A program made the position numbers and the translations under genes. Below are positions 34,664 through 46,514 of a stretch of DNA of 64,000 bases, one piece after another. Below the pieces are notes generated by a model. That model was not told the DNA's origin, did no database searches, and was given only the letters and a program-made list of their open reading frames with translations. This DNA is from Aplectana chamaeleonis (taxonomy: Eukaryota > Nematoda > Chromadorea > Rhabditida > Cosmocercidae): assembly GCA_029168955.1 (NCBI GenBank), contig JAPDOI010000374.1:310001-374000 (forward strand). Reading direction: 5' to 3'. Positions within the stretch are counted from its first letter, which is position 1. Every line of letters starts with the position of its first letter.

Positions 34664-37640
34664 TAAAAACAGAAATAAGACAAGATTGTTTCGCCTCTAA
34701 ACCCTATACAATCATGAGAGGTATTCAAGGAGTCATGATAGGAATAGACTAAAGCTGACACTCCCCGAGGCTCGTCAGTAGGGTAAGGAGTGTAGTATAA
34801 GAATACCTTGAGAAGGACCTATTTATGTGACTCTGAGGTCAAAATGAGGTATATAGGACGCGTTCTAGTCTTTTCTGTGGTGAAAGTCAGAGAAAATGAT
34901 GATCATTGCTCATTTAGCTAGCATTGATTATGGCGAAAAGGGTGTTTTTATAAGTTTGAAGTCGTTACCTAATCCAATTTTGTGTCCGAGGTTATTTTTA
35001 ATAATACACTTCAAAAAAGCTTTGAGGATAAATTGTCTGGAATACTGCGGGTTAACTAGGTTGTTGCTAAGTATTTTGATCCTATCTTCGAAATCCTTTT
35101 TTTAAGGAACAAGTTCTCGAAATTCTAAGAGTTTCTGTGTAAATTATAGCTTCTTTCAGTTTAGAGGAAATATTTGATTCAAAATGAGGAAATCAGTGAA
35201 CTTTAAAATTGAAAAGTCCCGTTTTATTACACAATTTTGTAAGTATTCGTATCATTATGAGTTTTTATTTTATTATTATTTCTTATTTTTCTACTGATAA
35301 TCGCGGCATTTTCCGCTCTCGCAAAAGTATGATGAAGATGTAAGCCAAATTCACAGTGAGAGCAACCAAGGACTGCAGGTCGGTACGTACCCGGGCGACC
35401 TGTAGAGATCTTCATAGAAACAGAAATAAGATAAGATTGCTTCGCCTCCGAACCCTAGACAATCATGAGAGGTATTCAAGAGAGTCATGATAGGAATAGA
35501 CTATAAAGCAGACTTGCCTCCACACGAGGCTCGTCAGTAGGGTAAGGAAGTGTAGTAAAAATAAGAATGCCTTGAGAAGGACCTATTTATGTGACTGAGG
35601 TCAAAATGAGGTATATAGGACGCGTTCTAGTCTTTTCTGTGGTGAAAGTCAGAGAAAATGATGATCATTGCTCATTTAGCTAGCATTGATTATGGCGCAA
35701 AGGGTGGATTTTATAAGTTAAAAGACGTTACCTAATCCAATTTTGTGTCCGAGGTTATTTTCAATAATACACGTCAAAAAAGCTTTGAGAATAAATTGTC
35801 TGGAATACTGCAGGTTAGCTAGGTTGTTGCTAAGTATAAATTATAGCTTCTTTCAGTTTAGAGGAAATATTTGATTCAAAATGAGGAAATCAGTGAACTT
35901 TAAAATTGAAAAGTCCCGTTTTATTACACAATTTTGTAAGTATTCGTACCATTATGAATTTTTATTTTATTATTATTCCTTATTTTCCTACTGATAATCG
36001 CGGCATTTTCCGCTCTCGCAAAAGTATGATGAAGATGTAAGCCAAATTTACAGTGAGAGCAACCAAGGACTGCAGGTAGGTACGTACCCGGGCGACCTGT
36101 AGAGATCTTCATAGAAACAGAAATAAGATAAGATTGCTTCGCCTCCGAACCCTAGACAATCATGAGAGGTATTCGAGGAGTCATGATAGGAATAGACTAA
36201 AGCTGACACTCCCCGAGGCTCGTCAGTAGGGTAAGGAGTGTAGAATAAGAATGCCTTGAGAAGGACCTATTTATGTGACTGAGGTCAAAATGAGGTATAT
36301 AGGACGCGTTCTAGTCTTTTCTGTGGTGAAAGTCAGAGAAAATGATGATCATTGCTCATTTAGCTAGCATTGATTATGGCGGAAAGGGTGGTTTTTATAA
36401 GTTAAAAGTCGTTACCTAATCCAATTTTGTGTCCGAGGTTATTTTCAATAATACACGTCAAAAAAGCTTTGAGGATAAATTGTCTGGAATACTGCAGGTT
36501 AACTAGGTTGTTGCTAAGTATTTTGATCCTATCTTCGAAATCCTTTTTTAAGGAACAAGTTCTCGAATTTCCAAGACTTTCTGTGTAAATTATAGCTTCT
36601 TTCAGTTTAGAGGAAATATTTGATTCAAAATGAGGAAATCAGTGAACTTTAAAATTGAAAAGTCCCGTTTTATTACACAATTTTGTAAGTATTCGTATCA
36701 TTATGAATTTTTTATATTTTATTATTATTCTGTTATTTTCCTACACCTTTGATAATCAAGCGGCATTTTTCCGCTCTCGCAAAGTATGATGAAGATGTAA
36801 GCTTGCAAATTTACAGTGAGAGCAACCAAGGACTGCAGGTAGGTACGTACCCAAGCGACCTGTAGAGATCTTCATAGAAACAGAAATAAGATTGTTTCTG
36901 CCTCCAGAACCCTAAGAACAATCATGAGAGGTATTCAAGGAGTCATGATAGGAATAGACTAAAGCTGACACTCCCCGAGGCTCGTCAGTAGGGGTAAGGA
37001 GTGTAGTATAGAGAATGCTCTTTGAGAAGGGGACCTATTTATGTGCCTGAGGTCAAAATGAGGTATATAGGACGCGTTCTGAGTCTTTTCTATGGTGAAA
37101 GTCAGAGAAAATGATGATCATTGCTCATTTAGCTAGCATTGAGTTATGGCGGAAAGGGTGAGTTTTTATAAGTTAAAAGTCGTTACACCTAATCCAATTT
37201 TGTGTAACCGAGGTTATTTTCAATAATACACGTCAAAAAGCTTTGAGGATAAAATTGTCTGGAATACTGCAGGTTAAACTAGGTTGTTGCTAAGTATTTT
37301 GATCCTATCTTCCGAGGAAATCACTTTTTTAAGGAACAAGTTCACTCAATTTCCAAGACTTTCTGTGTAAATTATAGCTTCTTTCAGTTTAGAGAGGAAA
37401 TATTTGATTCAAAATGAGTAGAAATCAGTGAACTTTAAAATTCAGAAAAGTCCCGTTTTATTACAACAATTTTTGTGGAAGTATTCGTATCATTATGAAT
37501 TTTTATTTTATTATTCTTCACTTATTTTCCTACTGATAATCGCGGCATTTTCTTCGCTCTCGCGAAAGTATGATGAAGATGTAAGCCAAATTTACAGTGA
37601 GAGCAACCAAGGACTGCAGGTAGGTATGGCTTCCTGCTTT
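34664..37640 (-). repeat. Tandem 5'-truncated Penelope 3' ends (four copies)
   Basis: Head-to-tail units joined where TTTTATTTTATTATT (inside the RT C-terminal region) meets CTTATTTTCCTACTGATAATCG (the element's 3' end). Junctions fall near 35,275, 35,975, 36,725 and 37,515. Units are about 700-790 bp. Each holds the RT C-terminal tail up to Asn-Ala-Ser-stop, the 3' region and the right half of the 3' hairpin. Head-to-tail 5'-truncated copies are a known outcome of Penelope retrotransposition. The last unit has many small extra bases. Confidence 0.85.
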
Positions 37641-37792
37641 TCATTCTAGTCTGACGCATGGGCAAGGCGGCTGGCCGTGCTGGCTGTGATTGGCGGCACT
37701 CACTGGAGAATGGAGGTTTCGATTCGCTTGCGGGGTGATCTACCGTCGCAGCCCTGTCCATTCATCGGACTAAAACTGATTGCGCGAAACTC
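37626..37792. other. 167-bp insertion in the last Penelope copy
   Basis: Sequence TGGCTTCCTG..GCGAAACTC interrupts GGTAGGTACGTACCC, which is continuous in the other copies. A TA may be duplicated at the ends, but no inverted repeats are visible. Origin unknown. Confidence 0.5.
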
Positions 37793-38440
37793 TACGTACC
37801 CAGAGCGACCTGTAGAGATCTTCATGTTGTGAGAGGGGGCGGAAAGAAGAGCAGCAGGTGAAAAATAATTTTGTAGGATTGGAGCTGCGTTTTCTCGAAT
37901 TACATATGTATGCTACGCGTTTCTCTCTTTTAACAATACATCACCCCTCGCTCGCGAAAAGAAAGAAAGTTTCCCCGAAAATATGGAATGCAGCTAGAAA
38001 TACTCCCAATTAAAGCAGATTCATATAGCAGTGCAGCCCATGTGCGTGAACACTTCGCGTTATTTTTGGAGAGAGTACTGAAAATACACAAGCCATCCAA
38101 GTCGACGTTTAAAAAAAAACTAAATGAGGAGGAATTCGCGCACTGTGGTTTTCTAACTGGAGCGAATCAGTCTCGTCGCCGTGCTCCATCATGTTTTAGA
38201 AGTTTGTAATTTGTCATCGGCACAAAATTCTCATGGAAGTGTAGGGTTTTTCTTCCGAGAGTTTTCCATGTTTAGAGCTCTTTATCCCCGATGAGACTGT
38301 TTCCGTACTCCTCAGCTTCAGCACCTCATCTGTGGAGAAAGGCGGGGTGTGAATGAAAACGCACCGCTCTCCATTTCTGTTATACCCTACCCTTTATCAA
38401 TTGGGTATCATCAATTTTACTTACCGGGAAAATTTCCTGG
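37793..38440. other. Non-coding, nothing recognised
   Basis: Short open frames only. No repeat partner was identified in the window. Confidence 0.4.
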
Positions 38441-39670
38441 GGTCGTATTCGCCAACAACCCGTCGAGATGGTAGTCGAAGGGAAGCGGAAGGGATGATAC
38501 CGCGCGCGGCAGAGGAACACATCTGACCCATCTTACACGCTGTAAGATGGAAATAGAACGTAATTGATCGATTACCCTTCGAATTCCCGTGGACTTCCCT
38601 TCGAGAATATTGTGTAATTTTCTTTGTATTTTTACGATTTCGATTCTTTTGCATTTGCCGAGACTTGTTTTTAGCATAAGAATATTGAAAACTAATTTCT
38701 TTTGTTGCAGAACAATAAGTATAACATGTTTTACTGGGTTTTATTCAAATTCAATATTCACATTTAAAAAAAATGAAACCTGGCAGAATAAAGATCGTTA
38801 TTTTGGGCACACTGTCTATAATACTTGGACATAAAGATGAGAGCCACACCTGCTCTGGATGATTAAGATGTGGCATAAATCGCTTTTTCTATTTTTTGGT
38901 GAAAATTCAATGAAACAAAAAGTGCGAGAAAAAGCAGCAAAAAAAATGAATATTCACAGTAAAAAAATGTATACTTATAACGAAAAAGGGATCTGAGTCA
39001 CCAACGAATAGAAAACGAAGGCATAGAATCACACGGAAATCAAGAAAATGAGTGGTTTAAGCAATCCAAAATGAAGGATTCCGAGGTCCGTTCCGTGCAA
39101 TTTGCAACTCAAATTTCGCCGCGATGCGGCCAATTTTCCTGAGAAGCGATGCAAAACGTCTTCCGGCGGTCGCAGAGGGAAGCCAAGGGAGGCGAGAGGT
39201 GGCCGTGGAGCGCGCGTTTTGCACTGGAAATTTCACCTCATTTACCCTTCAGAGCCTACCCGGCGGGTACCGGCGGTGCCGGCGACTATGGTTATTGGCA
39301 ACATACGACCCTCTGATCGTATTCGCCAACAACCCGCCGAGGAGTAGTCGAAGGAAGCGTTGAAGGGATGATACCGCGCGCGGTAGTAGAACAGATCAAC
39401 CCATCTTACACCATGTAAGATGGAAATGCAAACTTTGTTACGTAATCGATCAACTCCCGCGGCGAAAAGATAAAGATTCCATCGCGAAGCGGCTCATTCT
39501 CCAGTCTGTGCTATTCGAAAAGCATTCCGGCTGGTATCGCGAGGGGAAATATTGCCAAGGGAGTGCGAGAGGTGGCCCAGTGGAGCGCGCACTTTGAACT
39601 GAATTCTGCATTTCTATACCTCATCTACCCTCCTTCGAAAGCTCCCGGCGGGTTGAGTAGGCGAATACGA
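38441..39670. repeat. Direct repeat pair around 38.5 and 39.4 kb
   Basis: GTATTCGCCAACAACCCG and GGGATGATACCGCGCGCGG followed by CCCATCTTACAC..TGTAAGATGG recur at 38,446-38,600 and 39,318-39,470. A second pair, GCGAGAGGTGG..GTGGAGCGCGC and ACCTCAT(T/C)TACCCT, recurs at about 39,190-39,260 and 39,565-39,635. The spacer is AT-rich. No gene. Confidence 0.65.
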
Positions 39671-40254
39671 CTCCCTGGTGATGGCCTTTATGTAATTGTG
39701 GTGACCAGCAAGCTCACCAGATTCTAGGACTTTGATTCGCCATCGCTGCAAACCCTGATCATCAGTCATCAGGGTCCAGGTAAAACATAGGAAGATCGTT
39801 CTTTTTGGCATTTTAATATAGGGTGATGTTTAGAAAGGTGAATCACTGTTCAAAAATGGTCAGAATGGTTACCTGAGATTCGAGAAAAAGTGTCAAAACC
39901 ACGTCATTTTGGTCGAAAAAATGTTCATCTCCTTTTTTTCAGTTGGCGTTCACGATCTTGTTTTGGAACTACTTATTGTTGAGCTAAAGGGTTCATTTTT
40001 GGCCAGGGAGCTGGGTTTTGTTTGCACCTAGCTCCTGTCAATCAGAATTTTGAAATTGAGTAGCTCAGTTTGACTTGCGGAACGCACCTCTAAAATTGAG
40101 GGTCAAAGAAAGACAAAAACACGTAAACATGTTATTATAAACCATCCGACGTTTACTTATTCGCAAAAAATGAACCAGTGAAATAAACACCGTTACTGAT
40201 AGGCTTTTGCTCAAGGATTTGACGGGAACTAACGCTGTCAATCAATACGGCGGG
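39671..40254. other. Non-coding, nothing recognised
   Basis: No coding frame, RNA gene or repeat found beyond short words. Confidence 0.4.
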
Positions 40255-40651
40255 ATCTCGGAAGTACTTTTTGGAACGCCAGCACGGTGGTGACTCAGAA
40301 GTGCGCCACAGGAACGCCGTAGATGTCTATTGTCGCGGGACCCCAGCAGGAGTGCGAAAGACGCCGTGGAGACGTGTCGTGGGACCCTAAGTAAGGTGCG
40401 CCGGACATGGCCGTAGAAAGTGTGCGGGACCCAAATGGGTGTGCAAGCAGAACGCCGTAGAAAGTGTGTGGGGACGCCCAACACATGAGAGTGCGCGGAC
40501 GCGCAGTAGAAAGTGTGCGGAACCCAAGTGGGTGTGCGCAGAACGCCGTAGAAAATAGAACGATGTCGGGACCAAAGTGGAAGTGCGCCGGACGCCGTAG
40601 AAAGTGTCGCGAACCCAAATGGGTGTGCGCAAGAACGCCGTACAATACCGC
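40255..40651. repeat. 42-bp satellite B, left block
   Basis: Units of the form AACGCCGTAGAAAGTGTGCG followed by GGACCCAAATGGGTGTGCGCAG, 42 bp in consensus. Two versions alternate (CGCAGAACGCCG and CGCCGGACGCCG), giving an ~84-bp higher-order unit. Long open frames on both strands are repeat artefacts. Confidence 0.85.
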
Positions 40652-43325
40652 TCGTAGGATTTGGTCAGAAGGCGCGCGAGGTCGGGTTTTAGCGTCTTTT
40701 TCGTCTTTTGCCTATAACTCGCTTCTCTGCAAGTCAACTTTGAGCGAAACTAGAAGCGATATGATCGTGATCCTGGCGTTGAGGACTATCTCAATGAGTA
40801 CTCAGCTATTGTTGGGGTTTCATTTTGAACTAGCGAAATTTGGATACTGTATACTACAGTTCCATGGCTGACCCAGGGGGCTCGGCGTCCACTGTCTGCA
40901 CGTTCCTCCATGCCACTGCGCTTTCTGCACTCTGCTGCGTCAAACGCACTCTTTCTTCAGCCATGCAGTTTCCAGAGACAGCATGCCTCAGATCTCTTCG
41001 CTGGTTTCCTCCACCCCCATCTCATTCGATTCCCCCAGCCATTCATGAGTCCCATCCAAAGCCAGCTGTCAAAGCAACATGGAAAGGACGCCTGTGTACA
41101 TGCGCAATGGGTTCTCCAGTGAACATTTCTCCAAACACAAAGACATTTTCGGAATCAGCATCGATCACTCTTTCTTTTTGATCTATACATGAAGCTTACT
41201 CCTCGCAAGAAAGGCATATAGGGTTGTCACAATCAATCGAGTGGGTGAGCAGTGGGAAAATGTGAAACGCTGTAATGTGTGACTGTGTCTACTCTAGTTT
41301 ATTCAACTTATCTTTATTTGAGTTTTTTTCATTTTACAGAATTCATTTCTTTTAAGCTTCTTCGTTTTTTTTGAAGTTTAATTTTATTTCGCCTGTGATT
41401 ATCATTTTTTAGCCATTCATTTAGTTACAATTCATTTCAAATTTTGAAAATGTTAAATCTCATTTCATTCTACGAGAAGTCTGGTACTCAATTCAAATTT
41501 CAACTTAATTTGATTAAAATTTTCTACTCTTATTGGAAATTCAAACCTGATTCGAATTTTTGAGTAATTTAGGGAAAAACTTTGCCGAGAAGCCTCAGTA
41601 TTCATTCTTGAAATCTAAGTCTTTGACGCACACACATAAAACGAATTTGAACAAAGTATTAGAAAATCTTTAATTTAATTCAGTTTTAATTCTGTTTTCG
41701 AAGATCCGACTTTTTTAATTAATTATGCAAAATCCTGATTCATTTCGAGAGTTTTCTAATTTATTTCAATTTATTAGGATTTCTATTCTATTTCAGTCTA
41801 ATGTTCTGTAATTTTTCAAATTATTTGTTTATTTCATGTAACGAGAAATTTTAATTTAAAGGCAGTGTCCACAATATAAATTTCTTGTCTTCAGCTTCCC
41901 CCCGCCTGAAATGGAAAGGTAGGGGTCTCTATTGGAGCACTGGGGTCGAAAGAACGAACGAAAACGAGCCAGAAAAGAGCTTCATACGGCTAGGAAAGTC
42001 AGCTCGCTCTAGCCCTTTCGCTCGTGGTCGAGCTTCTTTTCTGAGGAAAACAGTTTGGTCCGTTTCTGCATTAGCATTGAGCGCGAGCGCGCCTGAGTTT
42101 TAGCTTTGGGCGCATTTGCGCAAGCTGTCTATTTACAGGCCCATGCCCGCGCAACTCATCCATCGTTGGAAATGTGGCTTTGAACAAGAGCCGATTTTGG
42201 ATGTTTCAACAGCGTTTTGCATGATTCTTTCTTCACTGATAAGAGACAGTCAGACTCTGAACCTTTCATTTTCTGGTTAAAATTCGGAAAGATTTTTATC
42301 AAGTGGACACTGCCTTTAATTCAAATTTCGAAAAGACTTGAATTTTATTAAAAATTTTGAAATTACATTAAAATTTTTTCGGAGTTCGGAGTTTTCCCAA
42401 TTCTTGACAAAATTCGAACTTCTCCAGTAACACTATATAAATTATGATTTTCCCAATGATTTGAATTTGAATCATGATTTGAAAATCAGAAATTGATCGA
42501 AAATTGAGAATGGAGAATGAAATGAATTCAACATTTTCAAAAATTTGAAATGAATTGTAACTTCAAATGAATGCGTTAATAAATAATACCCACAGACGAA
42601 AATGAAATCAAACTTCAAAAAACGAAGAAGCTTTAAAGAAATGAATTTTGTAAATGAAAAAAAAACTCAAATAAAGATAAGTTGAATAAACTAGAGTAGA
42701 CACAGTCAAGACATTATACAGCCGATTTCACATTTTCCCACTGCTCACCCACTCGATTGATTGCGTCAACCTATATGCCTCTTTTTTTGGGGAGTAAGCC
42801 ATGTATAGATCAGAAAGAAAGGAGTGATCGATGCTGATTCCGAAAATGTCTTTGTGTTTGAAAAATGTTCACCTGAGAACCCATTGCGCATGTACAGGCG
42901 ACCTTTCCATGCTGATGACAGCTGGCTGGATGGAGGACGATGGCTGGGGGAATGGAAAGAGACGGGGTGAGGAACCAGCGAAGATCTGAGGGCTGCTGTC
43001 TCTGGAAACTGCATGAAGAAAGAGTGCGTTTGACGCGGAGAGTGCAGAAAGCAGTGGCATGGAGGAACGCAGACAGTGGACGCCGAGCCCCCTGTCCATG
43101 GGACTGCAGTATACAGTATCCCAAGTTTCGCTAGTTCAAAATGAAACCCCAACAATAGCTATGACTGCATTGGATGATCCTCAACGCCAGGATCACGAAT
43201 GTCGCTCTAGTTTCTCGCTCAAAGTTGACTTTGAAGCGAGTTATAGGAAAAAAGACGAAAAAGACGCTTAAAACCCGACCTCGCGCGCCTAGCGCCTTCT
43301 GACCAAAATCCTACAGGCGGTATTG
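40652..43325. repeat. 2.7-kb palindromic element inside satellite B
   Basis: Left arm (from GGTCAGAAGGCGCGCGAGGTCG) and right arm (CCTCGCGCGCC..CCTTCTGACC) are reverse complements with many indels, meeting around 41,856-42,319. Examples: GTGTCTACTCTAGTTTATTC / GAATAAACTAGAGTAGACAC, and the shared TTCGGAATCAGCATCGATCA. The flanking satellite runs in the same direction on both sides, so the palindrome was probably inserted into the array. Frames in the two arms carry different frame breaks and are not conserved as protein. Confidence 0.85.
41856..42319. mobile_element. TTAA element near the centre of the palindrome
   Basis: Starts TTAAAGGCAGTGTCCACAAT and ends AAGTGGACACTGCCTTTAA, with TTAA on both sides, 464 bp. 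It shares the end motif of the TTAA group. Non-coding. Confidence 0.85.
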
Positions 43326-44066
43326 TGTAGTAAGTGTGTGGGACCCAAATGAGTGCGCCGGACGCCGTGAAAGTGTGCTGCCCAAATGGGTGTGCGCAGA
43401 ACGCCGTAGTAAGTGTGTGGAACCCAAATGAGAGTGCGCCGCACGCCGTAGAAAGTGTGCAGGACCCACGTGTGGGAGTGCGCCGGACGCCGTAGAAAAT
43501 GTGCGGGACTTAAAGTGCGTGTGTGCGCAGAACGCCGTGAAGACAGGTGTGGGACCAAACGTGGGAGTGCGCCGTGACGCCGTAGAAAGTGTGGAACCCA
43601 AATGGGTGTGCGCAGAACGCCCGTAGTAAGTGTGTGGAACCCAAATGAGACCCACGTGGGAGGCGCGCCGGACGCCGTAGAAATGTGCGACCCAAATGGG
43701 TGTGCGCAGTAGAAGTGTGCGTAGGACCCACGTGGGAGTGCGCCGGACGCCGTGAGAAAATGTGCGGGACTGACGCCAAATGGGTGTGCGCAGAACCGTA
43801 GAACAGGTGTGGCAGGACCCAAATGAGTGCGTCGGACATGGGAACCCAAAGTGATGCGGTGGACAGAGTGAAAGTGCGCAAGACGCCGCGGAAGTGTACG
43901 TGGGAGTGCGCCGGACGCCGTAGAAATGTGACCCAAATGGGTGTGCGCAGAACGCCGAACGGGTGTGGGACCTTAAACAGAGGCGCTGACGCCGTAAGAA
44001 AGTGTGCGGTGACAGAGTGAAAGTGCGCAAGACGCCGTAGAAAGTGTGTACGGGACCCAAATAGAA
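43326..44066. repeat. 42-bp satellite B, right block
   Basis: Same units and same direction as 40,255-40,651 (GTGTGCGCAGAACGCCGTAG, GAGTGCGCCGGACGCCGTAG), with many one- to three-base indels and deletions. It resumes after the 293-bp insertion at 44,067-44,359. Confidence 0.85.
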
Positions 44067-44359
44067 GCACGCCCACATGCCGATCATTTTTTCCGCAGGG
44101 CTACCGTAATCCATTCTTGAGCAAAACATGATAACGAACGATAACACACGCTGCGCATGCGGGGCCTGCAAAAGGGCAGAAGAGCGATATGCATTCATTA
44201 TTCACACACCGTTCTCTTCGAGAAGCCGCCGGGAAGTGTCTGAGGAGGTCGACATTTGTTGTTGGCTATTACCATGTGCTCATATCCAAGCTGACACTCA
44301 GAAAATTTTTGAAGGAGGGTTGCGGTAGCCCTGCGGAAAAATGATCGGCATGAGCGTGC
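44067..44359. mobile_element. 293-bp inverted-repeat element in satellite B
   Basis: Ends GCACGCCCACATGCCGATCA and TGATCGGCATGAGCGTGC continue as ~40-bp inverted repeats (TTCCGCAGGGCTACCGTAA / TTGCGGTAGCCCTGCGGAA). Satellite words GACCCAAAT flank both sides. Non-coding MITE-like element. Confidence 0.85.
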
Positions 44360-44760
44360 TTGTGACCCAAATGGGTGTACGCAGAGCGCCGTAGAAAGTG
44401 TGCAGGACATCAGTGGGAGTGTGCATGATGTAACAGAATGTGCGCAGGACATTAGTGGGAGTGTGCAGGATGTCATAGAAAGTGTGCAGGACATCCAGTG
44501 GGAGTGTGTGCATGATGTAAACAGAATGTGCGCAGGACATTAGTGGAGGTGCAAGACATTAGTGGGAGTGTGCAAGACATTGGTGGGAGTGTGCAGGATG
44601 TCACAGAAAGTGTGCAGGGACATCAGTGGGAGTGTGCAAGACATTATTGGGAGTGTGCAGTGACATCATAGAAAGTATACCCAGGACATCAGAGGAGGTG
44701 TGCAGGCCATCAGTTGGAGTGCACAGGACGCCATAGAGGGAGGCAGGACATCAGTGGGCT
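44360..44760. repeat. Diverged 42-bp satellite B variant
   Basis: Units such as GATGTCATAGAAAGTGTGCA then GGACATCAGTGGGAGTGTGCAG, 42 bp. Position by position it aligns with satellite B (G-A-[TC]-G-[TC]-C-[AG]-TAGAAAGTGTGC-[AG]-GGAC). It is a second homogenised variant of the same satellite. Confidence 0.8.
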
Positions 44761-44832
44761 TCACTTTCATCTAACACCACCACACATAAATCATGTTAGA
44801 AAGGAAAACCTTCAGGAAAAATAAATGAAATT

Positions 44833-45466
44833 CCTGAAAGTTTAGGTTCTGGCAAAAGTAAAGATTTAGCATGGCCATAGAAATATACTCAGTCAAAAGG
44901 GAAGATAAAGAAAAACGAAAAAGGTGTTTGAAATATTCACAGAGAACGATTTGGTGTAGAATAATTTGTTTTCGGTAAATGAAGTAAAATAGTTGAAAGT
45001 ATGATTTGGCAGTCGAGTTTGAACCAATCTATTGATTAGAGTTGTGCAAAACGAGAGATCGCCTTGTCTGTGCTTATCCGTAGAACCCCATCAAAGCGAA
45101 ATCACGCGTGAAATGGGAAACATCAAAACTTTTCGGGAGCTGTAATGCGGCGGTCTTCACGTATTAGGTGAAGTAAAATCAACACGTGTGATTTTGCTTC
45201 GATATGCTCTACGGATAAGCACAGACAAGGCATGATCTCTCGTTTTGGTACAACTCTTATCAATAGTTGGTTCAAACTCGACTGCCAAATCATACTTTCA
45301 ACTATTTCACTTCATTTACCGAAAAACAAATTATTCTACGCCAAATCGTTCTCAGGAATATTTCAAAACCTTTTTTCGTTCTTTTCTTTATCTTCCTTTT
45401 TGACTGAGCATATTTTTCGTTATGGCCATGCTAAATCTTTGCTTTGCCAGAACCTAAACTTTCAGG
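44833..45466. repeat. 634-bp palindrome
   Basis: Left arm CCTGAAAGTTTAGGTTCTGG.. and right arm ..CCAGAACCTAAACTTTCAGG, each about 285 bp, around a ~65-bp spacer. The word TCTTCACGTATTAGGT in the spacer is echoed just outside the right arm (TCTTCATGTATTAGGT). Non-coding. Confidence 0.85.
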
Positions 45467-45479
45467 ATCGTCTTCATGT

Positions 45480-46514
45480 ATTAGGTCCCCCGTCATAGTC
45501 GGTGGATCTACCGAGTCTCACCGGGTCGATACGCACCGAATTCGTGGGAAATGGGTGGAAAAATCAACCCACTGAGTCCGACTGCGACCGTCTGATGCCC
45601 ACCGCACCCCCGGTCAATACTGATATTTCTATGCGTGCCGGCAGCGGGGCCAATGCACACTGACTGAGTCCGCTGAGTCCCGCTGGAGTCCCTACCCGGT
45701 CGATATTACAGGTGTTTTCTTACGATTTGGGTGCATTTTTTTCGGCCGATCATGACCTGCCGAGTCCCGCCACATCTCGATTGCGGTCGTCGTCCAGCTC
45801 TGCCCCACCTGCTGCCCACTGATACGCAAGGAAATCAGATAGACATGTTGAAAACAAGAAAATCAGTTATCAAACACGTTCCGATTCACAGCTGAGGTGA
45901 TAATCGTCACTATCAAGGTTGCGTGTTTGGCAGAGGAGCTGGTTGGTGCTGGGGGCGACCGGTCCCAACTCCAGTGGCGAATCTCCAGTCATAGGTTTTT
46001 TCAATTCAACGATCTCTCATCCTGACCTGTCAGTCGACTCAGCAGGTTTCCGTTCTGGACGAAGTCTGACTGGCCTACTAGGGAATGATCCTAGCGTAAA
46101 GTGGAGTTTCAAAAATGGTCTGTCGAATCTGTGGGGAGATGAATAGAAACAATTTTGAAGTTCAATAAATTTCCTTAATGCACCTGGATAGATGAAGAAG
46201 GGCAAAAAATATTTTTTCAAGTTATAGCAGTTCGGATACTCAGCCCAAACTTTGTCCAGGGGAGTATTTTGGGGCGTTGCACACGAACATAAGGTCCATT
46301 TTCAGTTTTTTAGAATATTACGGTAGGTTACTGTAGAGAAATGATACTTTGCCTTACGTAACTTACAGTAATCTTCTGAGAAACTCAAAGTGGGATTTGG
46401 ATTCGTGTTCTGAGCCCCAAATAACCCCACTTCACAGAGTTCGGGCTAAAATGTTCAAATTTCTGAAGTACGAAAAATAGCATTTTTTTTCATTTTTTGA
46501 TCTTAGCATGTGCA
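45480..46514. other. Non-coding; short GC-rich and CTACCGTA-type repeats
   Basis: 45,490-45,780 repeats CGAGTC/GAGTCC words (CTGAGTCCGCTGAGTCCCGC). 46,250-46,440 resembles the 58.0 and 59.4 kb repeats (ACGGTAGGTTACTGTAG, CAAATAACCCCAC). No gene recognised. Confidence 0.5.

Noticed and set aside
40242..44198. Long frames in satellite B and in the palindrome arms
   Set aside because: Frames differ between arms and blocks and are broken by independent indels; no domain.
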